DNA from: Nocardia vulneris
GTDB lineage: Bacteria; Actinomycetota; Actinomycetes; Mycobacteriales; Mycobacteriaceae
Length of the DNA stretch: 64,000 nt
Direction of reading: 5' to 3'
Assembly (NCBI RefSeq): GCF_001613425.1
Contig: NZ_BDCI01000013.1
Span: 124,001-188,000 of the forward strand
Part shown: positions 36,866 to 46,262 of the stretch, in pieces
How the letters are laid out: each line of letters begins with the position of its first letter
Position numbering within the stretch: position 1 is the stretch's first letter
Notes under the pieces: model-generated
The model's database searches: none
The model's input: only the letters and a program-made list of their open reading frames with translations
Told to the model about the DNA's origin: nothing
Translations under genes and position numbers: made by a program

Positions 36866-38086
36866 TCAATTATGCGCGTCGGCTATTCCCTTGTCGCGCC
36901 GGCGCTTACCGAGACGTTCCGCGATCAGCGGCGCTCCGATGCCGTGCAGGATCACGCTGCCGACGACCACCACCAGGGTCACGCCGATCACGAGGAACGC
37001 GTCGTCATCGTTGCGCAAGCCGTTGAAGGCCAGCAGCGCGAACACGATCGACGCCACACCGCGCGGCCCGAGCAGGCCGATCATGAGCCGCTCCCGCCTG
37101 GTGAACGGCGAACCGAGCAACGAGAGCGCGACCGGCACCGAGCGCACCAGCGTCAACGCGAGCAGCCCGTAGACGATGACCTGCCAGCTCAGCCAGGACA
37201 GCGTCGCCGCCGCCACATTGCCGACGATGAACCACATTGCCAGGCCGGAGAATTCGGCGACGTCCTCGGTCGATTGCAGTGGCTCGCCGGGCAGTTCGTG
37301 CCGGGTCGTGCTGTAGGCGATGCCCGCCAGGAAGGCGGCCACGAATCCGTTGCCGTCGAGCCAGACCGCGACGCTGTAGGTGAGCACGGGGATCGCGATC
37401 GTCCCGATGCGCACGGCGCGCGCGTCCGTCCAGCGTTTGCGGGCGGCGAAGGTCATGCAATATCCGGCCAGCGCCCCGATGGACAGTCCGATGAGGATCG
37501 ATTTCACCACCGCGGGCACCGCGTGACCGAGGGCGTTCAGCGCCTGGTCGGAGTCCGCGCTGGCCTCCGCCGCGGCCAGCGCGAACAGGAAGATCGGCGC
37601 GACGAGCCCGTCGTTGAATCCGCTCTCCACGTTGAGCGCGTGCCGAACCCGTTCCGGCACCCGCAGATCCCGCACGATCGCCTGCGCGGGCACCAGGTCG
37701 ATCGGGATCACGATGCACGCGATCAACAGCAGTACGGTCCACGAAACACCCGGCAGCAGCACGAATCCGAGCAGATACGCGGCACCGAGGCTCAGCGGGA
37801 AGGCGAGGAAGAGCAGTCGGAAGATCCCGGTGTGCCGCCGCCCGGACAGGCCGTCGCGCACCTCGGTCGCATCGGTGAAAAGAAACAGCGCCAAGATGAA
37901 TTCGACGATCCGCTGCGCCGTGTCGGTGTTGATCGCCGCGGTCAGCCAGTGGTCGCTGCTCCAGCTGACCACCGCGCCGACCACCACCATTGCCAGCGGT
38001 GCGGTCACCTTCCAGCGCGCCATCGTCCGGGACAGGCACGACCAGATCAGGATGACCGTCATCGTCGCGGCGATCGCAATGAACAT
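36866..38086 (-). CDS. Cation:proton antiporter (CPA1/NhaP-like)
   Basis: The 406-residue protein has about 12 hydrophobic segments beginning MFIAIAATMTVILIWSCLSR. The transport core shows the CPA1 motifs IVIPIDLVPAQAIV and LNVESGFNDGLVAPIF, with the acidic ND pair of the ion site, and GPRGVASIVFALLAF near the end. It lacks a long cytoplasmic tail. It probably exchanges Na+ or K+ for H+ across the cell membrane. It is the only gene of its transcript. Confidence 0.92.
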   Translation of the reverse strand: MFIAIAATMTVILIWSCLSRTMARWKVTAPLAMVVVGAVVSWSSDHWLTAAINTDTAQRIVEFILALFLFTDATEVRDGLSGRRHTGIFRLLFLAFPLSLGAAYLLGFVLLPGVSWTVLLLIACIVIPIDLVPAQAIVRDLRVPERVRHALNVESGFNDGLVAPIFLFALAAAEASADSDQALNALGHAVPAVVKSILIGLSIGALAGYCMTFAARKRWTDARAVRIGTIAIPVLTYSVAVWLDGNGFVAAFLAGIAYSTTRHELPGEPLQSTEDVAEFSGLAMWFIVGNVAAATLSWLSWQVIVYGLLALTLVRSVPVALSLLGSPFTRRERLMIGLLGPRGVASIVFALLAFNGLRNDDDAFLVIGVTLVVVVGSVILHGIGAPLIAERLGKRRRDKGIADAHN

Positions 38087-38239
38087 GAGTCTCCCGATTC
38101 CGGCCCATGAGCGGGTGCCGACCGCTGCACAGTCGCCTGCCCGTTGACAGCAAACGACGAGCTTACTCGGGGCGGGGCGGTTCCCTGCGGTCCAACTCGG
38201 GAATTCATGATCAACGGCACAGGACGGGCGTCGTGCGCC

Positions 38240-38659
38240 TCAGCTGACGTTGCGTGACTCTCCGTCCGGATTGGCGGGGTCGAGGTGCCAGCTCTTGATC
38301 CGGCGGGGGTGGATGCGGATGATGTCGTTCGAGAACCAGTCCGGCGCGACCGGCGGCACGTCCACCGTCAGCGTTTCCACCACGCCGCGGATCTCGATGC
38401 CGCGACCCCAGCCGGGTTTGACGGCGCCCGGCTCGTCCGGCGTCATGTCGTCGATCAGCAGGCTGACCCGCGGGTTCCCGAGAATGTTCTTGTACCTTTG
38501 CGTCGCAACATGATTCGGCCCGCCGATATCGATGGTGTCGTCCGCGTTGAGCCGGAACCCCAAGGCGGTGAGCTGCGGTGCGCCCTTGGCGGAGACGGTG
38601 GCGAGGCGGGCCAGCTGCTGACCGGCGAGATAGGCGCGTTCGGCGTCGGTGAAGATCAT
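38240..38659 (-). CDS. PPOX-class F420-dependent oxidoreductase
   Basis: The 139-residue protein has the split-barrel flavin/deazaflavin-binding fold: ARLATVSAKGAPQLTALGFR, then DDTIDIGGPNHVATQRYKNI and GNPRVSLLIDDM. The length and pattern match the single-domain F420-binding PPOX proteins of mycobacteria and nocardiae (Rv1155/Rv2991-like group). The final IHPRRIKSWHLDP is typical of the family. The substrate is unknown. The start follows a TACGGT box by 6 bases, and the gene is divergent from moxR. Confidence 0.9.
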   Translation of the reverse strand: MIFTDAERAYLAGQQLARLATVSAKGAPQLTALGFRLNADDTIDIGGPNHVATQRYKNILGNPRVSLLIDDMTPDEPGAVKPGWGRGIEIRGVVETLTVDVPPVAPDWFSNDIIRIHPRRIKSWHLDPANPDGESRNVS

Positions 38660-38665
38660 GGCTCG

Positions 38666-38671
38666 ACCGTA
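38666..38671 (-). promoter_or_regulatory. -10 box of a leaderless promoter (F420-type gene)
   Basis: TACGGT on the minus strand, 6 bases and then the ATG at 38659; no Shine-Dalgarno sequence. Confidence 0.4.
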
Positions 38672-38716
38672 GAACCTCGAGTGCGGTTCAGTTCAAGCCC
38701 TGGTAGCGGGGCGTTC

Positions 38717-38722
38717 TAGACT
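38717..38722 (+). promoter_or_regulatory. -10 box of a leaderless promoter (moxR)
   Basis: TAGACT is followed by 8 bases and the ATG at 38731. It stands back to back with the promoter of the divergent F420-type gene. Confidence 0.45.
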
Positions 38723-38730
38723 GGCTACCG

Positions 38731-39612
38731 ATGAGTAAGTTCTTCGACTCCGTCGACGCGGTCACGCAGCGGCTCACCGAGGCCGGGTACCTTCCGTCCC
38801 TCGATATCGCCACCGCGGTCTTCCTCGCCGGGCACCTCGGCAAGCCCCTCCTGATCGAGGGGCCGGCCGGCGTCGGCAAAACCGAGCTCGCCAAGGCCGT
38901 CGCCGCCGCGGCGACCGCCGACCTCATCCGGCTGCAATGCTACGAAGGCATCGACGAGGCCCGTGCCCTCTACGAGTGGAACCACGCCAAACAGCTGCTG
39001 CGCATCACCTCCGAACGCGAAGACTGGGACAGCACCCGCGACCACGTCTTCACCGACGAGTTCCTGCTCGCCCGCCCGCTGCTCGCCGCCATCCGCAACC
39101 CGGACCCCACCGTGCTGCTCATCGACGAACTCGACAAAGCCGATGTGGAACTCGAAGGCCTACTGCTCGAGGTCCTCGGCGACTATCAGGTCAGCATCCC
39201 CGAACTCGGCACCATCACCGCGGTCCGCGCGCCGTTCGTCCTCGTCACCTCCAACGCCAACCGCGACCTCTCCGACGCCCTGAAACGCCGCTGCCTGTAC
39301 CTCCACATCGACTACCCCACAGCCGAATTGGAGCGAGCCATCGTCCGGATGAAGGTGCCGGAACTCGACGAAGCCCTCGGCGAACCCGTGGTGCGGGTCG
39401 TCGGCGCACTGCGCGAACTGTCGTTGCGCAAGCCGCCGTCCGTCGCCGAAACCGTCGACTGGGCACGGACTCTCGTCGCGCTGGGCGCGCGCGCCGTCAC
39501 CGGCAACGTGATTCGCTCGACGCTCGGTGTGCTGCTGAAATATCAAGCGGACCACCGGATTGCGAGCGAGAAGTTGGGGTTGGGGGAGTCGGACGAAGGT
39601 GCGTCGAGATGA
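38731..39612 (+). CDS. MoxR-family AAA+ ATPase
   Basis: The 293-residue chaperone-like ATPase has Walker A GPAGVGKTE, Walker B VLLIDELDKAD, sensor 1 VLVTSNANRDLSDALKRR, and the MoxR-typical YEGIDEARALYEWNHAKQLL. MoxR proteins activate or assemble partners through an associated VWA protein, which is encoded just downstream. The stop overlaps a small ORF by ATGA, and the VWA gene follows after a duplicated segment. Role inferred from the family; the client is unknown. Confidence 0.95.
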   Translation: MSKFFDSVDAVTQRLTEAGYLPSLDIATAVFLAGHLGKPLLIEGPAGVGKTELAKAVAAAATADLIRLQCYEGIDEARALYEWNHAKQLLRITSEREDWDSTRDHVFTDEFLLARPLLAAIRNPDPTVLLIDELDKADVELEGLLLEVLGDYQVSIPELGTITAVRAPFVLVTSNANRDLSDALKRRCLYLHIDYPTAELERAIVRMKVPELDEALGEPVVRVVGALRELSLRKPPSVAETVDWARTLVALGARAVTGNVIRSTLGVLLKYQADHRIASEKLGLGESDEGASR

Positions 39613-39818
39613 CTGTCCGTGTGCTCGTTCTTCACCCGCCTCGCTGGCTCCGCACACATTCACCGGCTGCTCGCAGCGAAAGCGGCTACCTCGCCGCGGC
39701 AATGCGCCGGGCTGACCGTGCCGCCTCGGTCGGCCCGACCGCCTTCGGCGCCAACGCTTCCCGCTGCATCGACGGGCCCCGCAGTGGAGTGCCTGCCCGG
39801 GAAAGGCCGGCGGCATGA
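39609..39818 (+). CDS. 69-residue ORF bridging moxR and the VWA copies
   Basis: The ORF starts within the moxR stop (ATGA) and ends in another ATGA shared with the truncated VWA copy. It encodes an Arg/Ala-rich peptide (MTVRVLVLHPPRWLRTHSP onward) with no recognisable domain. It may be a real coupled gene or only an open frame left by the duplication next to it. Confidence 0.3.
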   Translation: MTVRVLVLHPPRWLRTHSPAARSESGYLAAAMRRADRAASVGPTAFGANASRCIDGPRSGVPARERPAA

Positions 39819-40147
39819 CCTCCTCCACGCGGCGAGGGCGTCCTGCTGCGCGACCTCCCGAGACGATGACGGACCGTCTGGTCGAGTTCGTGGGGCTGCT
39901 GCGGGATCACACCATCACCGCGGGCCCCGGCGAAACCCTCGATGCCGCAGCGACAATGCGTCAGGCGGGCCGTAGTGCTGCAGCGACTACCGGTCGAGGC
40001 GTGCGCCTGGCCGCTCGTGGATCGAATTTGTGCACTATCGGGTGTACGGGTGGGCTTTGTTGCCGTAGATGTGGGGGCGGTGCAACCGCCCTCCGTGGTG
40101 CCGACGCAGCCCGCAGGAGCGAGCCCGTCCGCAGGATGGCGGCATGA
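39815..40147 (+). pseudogene. Truncated tandem copy of the VWA gene 5' end
   Basis: The first 48 codons (MTSSTRRGRPAARPPETMTD, then RLVEFVGLLRDHTITAGPGE and TLDAAATM) match the start of the intact VWA gene 329 bases downstream with few differences, at both DNA and protein level. After about 39957 the similarity stops and the frame runs on as an unrelated Arg/Gly/Cys-rich tail of 62 codons to a TGA that overlaps the start of the intact gene. A GC-rich hairpin lies at 40075-40091. It is a remnant of a partial tandem duplication. Confidence 0.75.
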
Positions 40148-41565
40148 CCTCTTCCGCGCGGCGAGGCGACACCGCACCGCAACCTCCCGAGACGATGACG
40201 GACCGTCTGGTCGAGTTCGTGGGCCTGCTGCGGGATCACGGCATCACCGCCGGCCCCAGCGAAACCCTCGACGCCGCAGCGGCAATGGTCGCGCTCGGCC
40301 TGTCCGACCGTAATCGGCTGCGGTCCGGGATGGCGGCATGCCTGCTGCGCCGCAACGGCCAGCGCGCCGTCTTCGACCAGCTCTTCGACCTCTACTTCCT
40401 GACCACCGAGCAGCCGCAGGCCTCGACACCCGCCACCCCGGAATCCATTGCTGCGCTGCGGGATCGCCTGGTGGCCGCGCTGGTCGACGACGATCCCGAA
40501 GCCGCCGCCGAACTCGCCCGCCAGGCGCTCACCGAACTCGGCGCCTACGGGGGAGCGGGCTCCGGACAATCCACCACGCCCGTCACCACCGCGTCCGGCG
40601 CAGGCTGGTCCTCCTACCTGACCATGAAATCCCTTCGCCCCGAAGAGCTCGTGGACCGCATCGTCGCCGGCATGGGCGGCTCGTCACCCCTGGACAGCAC
40701 CGTCCACACCATCGAAGCCAACCGCCGCCTCAACCGATTCCGCACCGCCGTCCAATCCGAGGCCCGCCTGCGCTCCGCCCAACTGCGCGGCACCGAATAC
40801 ATTGCCCGCCGCGGCGTCGACACCAGCTCCGACCAGATCGATTTCCTCGGCGCCCGCGAACAGGACCTCGCCGAAATGCGCCGCTTGGTAAACCCTTTGG
40901 CCCGCAAACTAGCCACCCGCCTCGCCGCCCGCCGCCGCAAATCCGTCCGCGGCCACATCGACATGCGCCGCACCCTGCGCCGCTCCATGGCCACCGGCGG
41001 CGTCCCCATCGACCCCGTCCTGCGCGCCCGCAAACACGGCCGCCCCGACCTCGTAGTCCTCGCCGACCTCTCCGGCTCCGTCACCGGCTTCTCCGAGTTC
41101 ACCCTCCACCTCGTCCAAGCCCTGCAAGACCAATTCACCAAGGTCCGCAGCTTCGGCTTCATCGACACCTGCGACGAAATCACCCCCCACTTCACCCCCG
41201 GCGACCCACCCACCCCCCACCTGGCCGCCCGAATCATCCGCGAAGCCAACGTATCTCGCTACGGCAGCTCCAACTACGGCGAGGCGTTGCAGGGCTTCGT
41301 GGACCAGTACCTCGAATCCCTGGGCCCCCGCACCTCGCTGCTCATCCTCGGCGACGCCCGCACCAACCGCACCAACCCCAACCTCGAAGCCCTACAACTC
41401 ATGCGCGACCGAGCCAAGTATGTCTACTGGCTGAACCCAGAACCCTCCCGCTCCTGGTCCACGGGCGACTCCGCCGCCGAGGTGTACGCGGAGCGCGTGA
41501 CGATGCACGAGTGCCGGAATGTAAAGCAGTTAGCCGAGGTCATAGGACGTTTGTTGCCGACTTGA
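40144..41565 (+). CDS. VWA-domain protein (CoxE-like), MoxR partner
   Basis: The 473-residue protein has an N-terminal helical region (MTDRLVEFVGLLRDHGITAG) and a central basic stretch (KLATRLAARRRKSVRGHIDM). The C-terminal VWA domain has the MIDAS motif DLSGSVTGFS, Thr in FIDTCDEIT and Asp in LILGDARTNRTNPN. This CoxE-like architecture pairs with MoxR ATPases. ATG 40144 has AGGATGG upstream; ATG 40195 is in frame. Arg/His-rich overlapping frames here are shadows. The gene ends shortly before the lower-GC defence island. Confidence 0.9.
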   Translation: MTSSARRGDTAPQPPETMTDRLVEFVGLLRDHGITAGPSETLDAAAAMVALGLSDRNRLRSGMAACLLRRNGQRAVFDQLFDLYFLTTEQPQASTPATPESIAALRDRLVAALVDDDPEAAAELARQALTELGAYGGAGSGQSTTPVTTASGAGWSSYLTMKSLRPEELVDRIVAGMGGSSPLDSTVHTIEANRRLNRFRTAVQSEARLRSAQLRGTEYIARRGVDTSSDQIDFLGAREQDLAEMRRLVNPLARKLATRLAARRRKSVRGHIDMRRTLRRSMATGGVPIDPVLRARKHGRPDLVVLADLSGSVTGFSEFTLHLVQALQDQFTKVRSFGFIDTCDEITPHFTPGDPPTPHLAARIIREANVSRYGSSNYGEALQGFVDQYLESLGPRTSLLILGDARTNRTNPNLEALQLMRDRAKYVYWLNPEPSRSWSTGDSAAEVYAERVTMHECRNVKQLAEVIGRLLPT

Positions 41566-41637
41566 GCATGTTCGTAACGATGGGCATACGTTGGCGGATC
41601 TTCCACTAAAGTTCTGTACTCGAACTGTGGTGGTGGA

Positions 41638-43200
41638 GTGATCGTGGGGTTGGCGATGACGGCAGAGTGGCAATTCGACGTCCCGACGGCAGGGACCAAG
41701 TACTTGCCGCCGGACTCGCGGTATATGGACGCACTGACCAGTCAGGGATATGGCTTCGAGGCCGCGATTGCCGATCTGATCGACAACTCGATAGATGCGG
41801 GCGCGAACGACGTCGTCGTGCACTTCTTGCGAGACGGTGACAACCTTGTCAGCCTGCTTGTCATCGATGACGGCCACGGGATGGCCGACGAAGAACTCGA
41901 CGTCGCGATGACGGTGGGTGGCCGCCGCAATTACGCTGCCAACGCGCTCGGCATGTTCGGGACCGGCCTGAAGTCCGCCTCGCTGAGCCAGGCGTCTGCG
42001 GTAACCGTGACGAGCAGAACGCGCAAAACCCGCCCAGCCGGTCGACGGTGGGAGATGGACCGTGCTCGTGACGGGTTCCAATGCGACATCGTCGAGCCCC
42101 GTTACGCCCAGTCACTGATCGACCGCTATAACGGTTGCCCGATCATGTGGCACGGTACGGTGGTTCGTTGGGACGGAGTCAAGAACTTTCCACAGCACGG
42201 CGGTGGTGGACAAACCGACCGCTACCTCCATCGCACGATCAACAAGCTGGGGTTGCATCTCGGCCTGCAACTGCATCGGTTCCTGCTCCGAGCAGACTTC
42301 AACATAACCATCGCTGTCGAGGACATCCGGACAGGCGACGTTTACATGAATTTCGGCGTTGTGCCGCTCGATCCCTTCGGCTATCCCGTGAGCGGACACC
42401 CCGGCTATCCCCGGACTTTTGTGGCCGAGATTCCATCCATCGGCCCGCTGGAGTTGCGCGCCCATGTCTGGCCTGCGAAGTCTTCGCTGGACGAGTACAA
42501 GTCGGTTGGCTCTGTCCTGGACCGCCAGGGTTTCTATTTCTATCGCCACGGCAGGCTGGTCCAGGCCGGCGGGTGGAACAACTTTCGGCAGCCTGAGCAA
42601 CACCTCTCGCTCGGGCGAGTCGATATCGACCTGCCCACGGACAGCCGCGATGTGCTGCGGCTGAGTGTGAAGAAGGAGGGTGTCGAGGCGTCCCCGGAGT
42701 TCGTGTCGGCTGTCGAGGACGCTCGTGACTCAGATGGCCGTCTCTTCGCCGAGTTCGTGCTCGATGCTCAGACGGTCTATCGGGAAGCTCGAAAACGCTC
42801 GGGCACTCACCGGCGGCCAGTGATACCGCCCGGCGTTGGATTCGCACCGGCAGTTCGTGAAGCAATCGAAGAAGAACTGCCGCTGATACCAGGCGAGCAG
42901 CCGATCACCATTCAATGGCGCAAATTGGCCGGCGATGTCTTCTTCGAGGTAGATCGCGATCGGCGGATGATCGCGCTCAACCGCCGCTATCGAACAGCCA
43001 TCCTCGGCGGGCGGCGCGGAACCCTCAACGATGCACCGATGCTGAAGTCGTTGCTGTTCTTCCTGCTTCATGAGGTGTTCGAGAAGGAGTTCAGTGGATC
43101 ACGGGTCAAAGACAATCTTCAGCTATGGCAGTCGGTTCTGGTCGCAGCCGCGCGAGCAGAAATGGACCAAATCGACGACGACGCTGGAGATTCCGAATGA
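41638..43200 (+). CDS. MORC/MutL-like GHKL ATPase
   Basis: The 520-residue protein has a GHKL ATPase domain in its first 200 residues: N-box IADLIDNSIDAGA (about residue 44), G1 box VIDDGHGMADEEL (about 77) and G2 box GMFGTGLKSASLSQ (about 105). An S5-like middle region and a helical C-terminus follow. At the position of the usual catalytic Glu of the N-box there is an Asp (DLIDN). This type, together with Z1 proteins and cytosine methylases, is known from bacterial R-M-like operons related to eukaryotic MORC proteins. Starts GTG 41638, GTG 41644 and ATG 41656 are all possible. Its stop overlaps the Z1 start by ATGA. Likely a DNA-clamping or sensing ATPase; inferred. Confidence 0.88.
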   Translation: MIVGLAMTAEWQFDVPTAGTKYLPPDSRYMDALTSQGYGFEAAIADLIDNSIDAGANDVVVHFLRDGDNLVSLLVIDDGHGMADEELDVAMTVGGRRNYAANALGMFGTGLKSASLSQASAVTVTSRTRKTRPAGRRWEMDRARDGFQCDIVEPRYAQSLIDRYNGCPIMWHGTVVRWDGVKNFPQHGGGGQTDRYLHRTINKLGLHLGLQLHRFLLRADFNITIAVEDIRTGDVYMNFGVVPLDPFGYPVSGHPGYPRTFVAEIPSIGPLELRAHVWPAKSSLDEYKSVGSVLDRQGFYFYRHGRLVQAGGWNNFRQPEQHLSLGRVDIDLPTDSRDVLRLSVKKEGVEASPEFVSAVEDARDSDGRLFAEFVLDAQTVYREARKRSGTHRRPVIPPGVGFAPAVREAIEEELPLIPGEQPITIQWRKLAGDVFFEVDRDRRMIALNRRYRTAILGGRRGTLNDAPMLKSLLFFLLHEVFEKEFSGSRVKDNLQLWQSVLVAAARAEMDQIDDDAGDSE

Positions 43201-46148
43201 CCGACCTCGAAGCGCTGCGACTCGCGCTGCACGGCGCTGTTGTCGCGGACATGGGCGCAAGCAGACCGAAGAAGCTCGTTCGCGCCATGGAGTATCAGGC
43301 CGAAGACATGGGTCCTGAGGCATCGTTGTTGGCGAATGAAGACGATTTTCGCCAATCGCTGTTCATCGCGTCACCCGGTGACCGACTGGTGGGTATGTGG
43401 CGAAAACTGTTGACGCAGTGGGATTTTGTCCAGCAACCGCAGTGGTCGACCGCGCCGTCGAGGACAGACGAACGGCGAGCAGATATCTATCGCCTCCTCG
43501 GAGTCGAGCGTGGGACTCACAAGCTGCTCGAAGCGTTGATACCGGTAGCGATCGCGGCGCCTCCTGTTGTAATCAGCGATAAGTTCATACCGTGGTACAC
43601 GCCGCAGTCGCAGCAAGGGAGGCCGTGGTATTGGCCCTCGTACGAAGGTGTGTTGCGGCGAAAAGGTTGGTCCGAGGAAGCGATCGCGGGTCTGGACCTG
43701 GCCACTGACCGTGTCGTCGAGCGGCTGGCGGATCCCACGCGGTCTGAGGCATACCAGTCGAAGGGTCTCGTCGTCGGGTACGTCCAGTCGGGGAAAACTG
43801 CGAACTTCACCGGCGTGATCGCCAAGGCAATCGATGCCGGCTACCGCTTGGTCATTGTGCTCGGCGGCACCCTCAACCTTCTCCGCGGTCAGACGCAGCG
43901 GAGGCTGGACATGGAACTCGTCGGTCGAGAGAACATCTTGCGCGGCGCCAACGAGTTCGAGTCCGACTATGCCGATGATCCTGCGTGGATCAAGCGGAGA
44001 TTTGTCGAATTCGGCAGTCTCCCTTCATCCTTGGCGGCCTTCGATATAGTCCGTATGACGACCCGTAACGATGATTACAAGAGCCTGCTGCAAGGCATCA
44101 TCGCGCTCGAGTTCGAGAAGCAGGAGCCTGCGTTACCGCTCTACGACACCAGGAACCTGCACCGATCATCGGCTCGCCTCATGGTGGTCAAGAAGAACAA
44201 GTCTGTGCTTGCCAAGCTGGTCAAAGATTTGAACAAGATAAAGACACCATTGACCGAGATCCCCGTACTGATCATCGATGACGAGTCGGACGAGGCCTCC
44301 GTCAATACCTCGCGGCCCAAGTCCGACGCCGATCGTACGGCTATCAATCAGAAGGTCTCGGACTTGCTCACGATGCTGCCGCGTGCGCAGTACGTCGGCT
44401 ACACGGCAACGCCCTACGCGAACGTTTTCATAGATCCGAGTGATACCGCAGATATTTTCCCGAAGGACTTCATCGTCTCACTGCCACGTCCGGACGGTTA
44501 CATGGGCGCGAGCGACTTCCATGATCTCGACTCGGAGATAGCGGAAGCTGAACGCACAGTGTCCAACTCGAACGAGATGGCGCACGTACGTGATGTCTTC
44601 ATCGAATCCGATGACGATACCGCGTGCTTGCAGCAGGCGATCGACATGTTCGTACTGACGGCCGCTATGAAGCTGTATCGTGAGGACAAAGGCGGACTCG
44701 GGGACCGCTACTTCATGCATCACACGATGCTGATCCACGAATCCAGTTGGATCGATGTCCATCGAGAGCTTCTCGGCCGTGTCACCAAATTGTGGTGGGA
44801 CGCAGGGTATCTAGGATCTGCGGGCCATGAACGACTGCGCACGTTGTTCGATGATGATGTGGCACCGGTGTCAGCCGCACGTAGCGAAGGGCTTGCTGTT
44901 CCCGGCACCTACGACGAGTTGATGCCCTACGTTGGTCCCGCTGCTGTTCGTATCGGCGGTGACGATAAGCCCATCATCGTCGTCAACGGTGACAAGGATA
45001 TCGAGACCGGCGAGGCGGACTTCGACAAGCGTTCTATCTGGAAGATCCTCATCGGCGGTCAGAAGCTGTCCCGCGGGTTCACCATCGAAGGTCTTACGGT
45101 CTCTTATTTTCGACGCAAAGCCACCAACGTCTCGGCCTTGATGCAGATGGGGCGATGGTTCGGATTCCGCGAGGGCTACCGGGATCTGGTTCGGTTGTAT
45201 ATCGGCAGAGAAGAAGCCGGTGCGAACAACAAGGGAATCGACCTTTATCAGGCATTCGAAGCTGTCTGTCTGGATGAGGAAAGCTTCCGCAGCGAGTTGG
45301 AACAGTACGCAGTGCTCATTGACGGGGAACCTCAGGTGACGCCTGCGCAGGTGCCACCGCTTGTCGCACAGCATCTTCCATGGCTAAAGCCCACGAGTCC
45401 GAACAAGATGTACAACTCCAGGCTGGTCGAGATCCAGAGTGCAGGACAGTGGGAGGAACCCACCGCGTATCCGACTGCGGTGCCTGACCTGCGGCAGAAC
45501 ACACAACTCTGGTTGCCGGTGATCGAGTCGCTGTCCATCGACGCTGTCCCCTTGGCCTACAACTTCGCGGACGGCAAGAAGCACGGGTTTCCTGCTCTAA
45601 TAGGCAGACTCGATGCAACCGAGTTTCTCGACCTGGCCGGCGGCTTGAAGTGGCGTGCCGCAAATCAGTTTGCCCCCCATCTCGAGTACCTGCGCCAGAT
45701 TACCGCCGGGCGCAACCGCCTGGTCGATGATTGGGTGGTCCTGGCACCGCAGCTTCTTCGGGGAAGCAATCGAATTGGACTAGGCTCTACCGGGCGCCGC
45801 TTCTCATGGTTCGGACGCGACCGACGCCGGGACCCTCTCTTCGGTGTGATCAGTGACCCGAAGCACCGCGCCGTCGCTTACAGAATCGCTGGGGCACTGA
45901 GCGATTCCAACGATCTGCACACCGAGCACCTGGTCGGAACGCGACGTGGTGTCGTGGTGCTCTACCCGGTCATCGAGCCCAAACACCATGCCGAAGCGTG
46001 CGCAGTCGCACCATTCGATCCGGGGCATGTGGTTATGGCGTTCACCTTCGTTGCCCCGGCGGATGCGCGGCATGGTGACGATCGTGTTGTCAGATTCACC
46101 ACTATCGATACCTCGAAGGACGCTGCGATCATCGAATCTATTGATTAG
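43197..46148 (+). CDS. Z1-domain protein, SF2 helicase-like ATPase
   Basis: The 983-residue protein has helicase-like motifs: P-loop GYVQSGKTANFTG (about residue 195), Walker B LIIDDESDEAS (about 359), motif III YTATPYANVF (about 401). The Z1 signature follows: LSRGFTIEGLTVSYFRRKAT (about 625) and LMQMGRWFGFREGYRDLVRL (about 650). The final 250 residues are of unknown fold. Z1 proteins occur in predicted R-M-like operons with MORC-type ATPases and methylases and probably translocate along DNA. ATG 43197 is supported by ATGA overlap with the ATPase stop and by GGAG at 7 bases. The nuclease genes that often accompany Z1 (PD-(D/E)XK, Vsr) are absent. Confidence 0.93.
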   Translation: MTDLEALRLALHGAVVADMGASRPKKLVRAMEYQAEDMGPEASLLANEDDFRQSLFIASPGDRLVGMWRKLLTQWDFVQQPQWSTAPSRTDERRADIYRLLGVERGTHKLLEALIPVAIAAPPVVISDKFIPWYTPQSQQGRPWYWPSYEGVLRRKGWSEEAIAGLDLATDRVVERLADPTRSEAYQSKGLVVGYVQSGKTANFTGVIAKAIDAGYRLVIVLGGTLNLLRGQTQRRLDMELVGRENILRGANEFESDYADDPAWIKRRFVEFGSLPSSLAAFDIVRMTTRNDDYKSLLQGIIALEFEKQEPALPLYDTRNLHRSSARLMVVKKNKSVLAKLVKDLNKIKTPLTEIPVLIIDDESDEASVNTSRPKSDADRTAINQKVSDLLTMLPRAQYVGYTATPYANVFIDPSDTADIFPKDFIVSLPRPDGYMGASDFHDLDSEIAEAERTVSNSNEMAHVRDVFIESDDDTACLQQAIDMFVLTAAMKLYREDKGGLGDRYFMHHTMLIHESSWIDVHRELLGRVTKLWWDAGYLGSAGHERLRTLFDDDVAPVSAARSEGLAVPGTYDELMPYVGPAAVRIGGDDKPIIVVNGDKDIETGEADFDKRSIWKILIGGQKLSRGFTIEGLTVSYFRRKATNVSALMQMGRWFGFREGYRDLVRLYIGREEAGANNKGIDLYQAFEAVCLDEESFRSELEQYAVLIDGEPQVTPAQVPPLVAQHLPWLKPTSPNKMYNSRLVEIQSAGQWEEPTAYPTAVPDLRQNTQLWLPVIESLSIDAVPLAYNFADGKKHGFPALIGRLDATEFLDLAGGLKWRAANQFAPHLEYLRQITAGRNRLVDDWVVLAPQLLRGSNRIGLGSTGRRFSWFGRDRRRDPLFGVISDPKHRAVAYRIAGALSDSNDLHTEHLVGTRRGVVVLYPVIEPKHHAEACAVAPFDPGHVVMAFTFVAPADARHGDDRVVRFTTIDTSKDAAIIESID

Positions 46149-46262
46149 TTGGCTGTTTGGGACTACTGGCGGCACCGATCGGAGTTTCTGATCTCGGTCG
46201 GCTCCGTAATCCGTGGGGTTGCCGACCGGAGAATCTCCGGGCCGAGCGGTGGGGTAGCGACC

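Noticed and set aside
39815..40147. Independent 110-residue gene
   Set aside because: Its first 48 codons are a copy of the VWA gene start and the rest has no recognisable content; it is better called a truncated duplicate.
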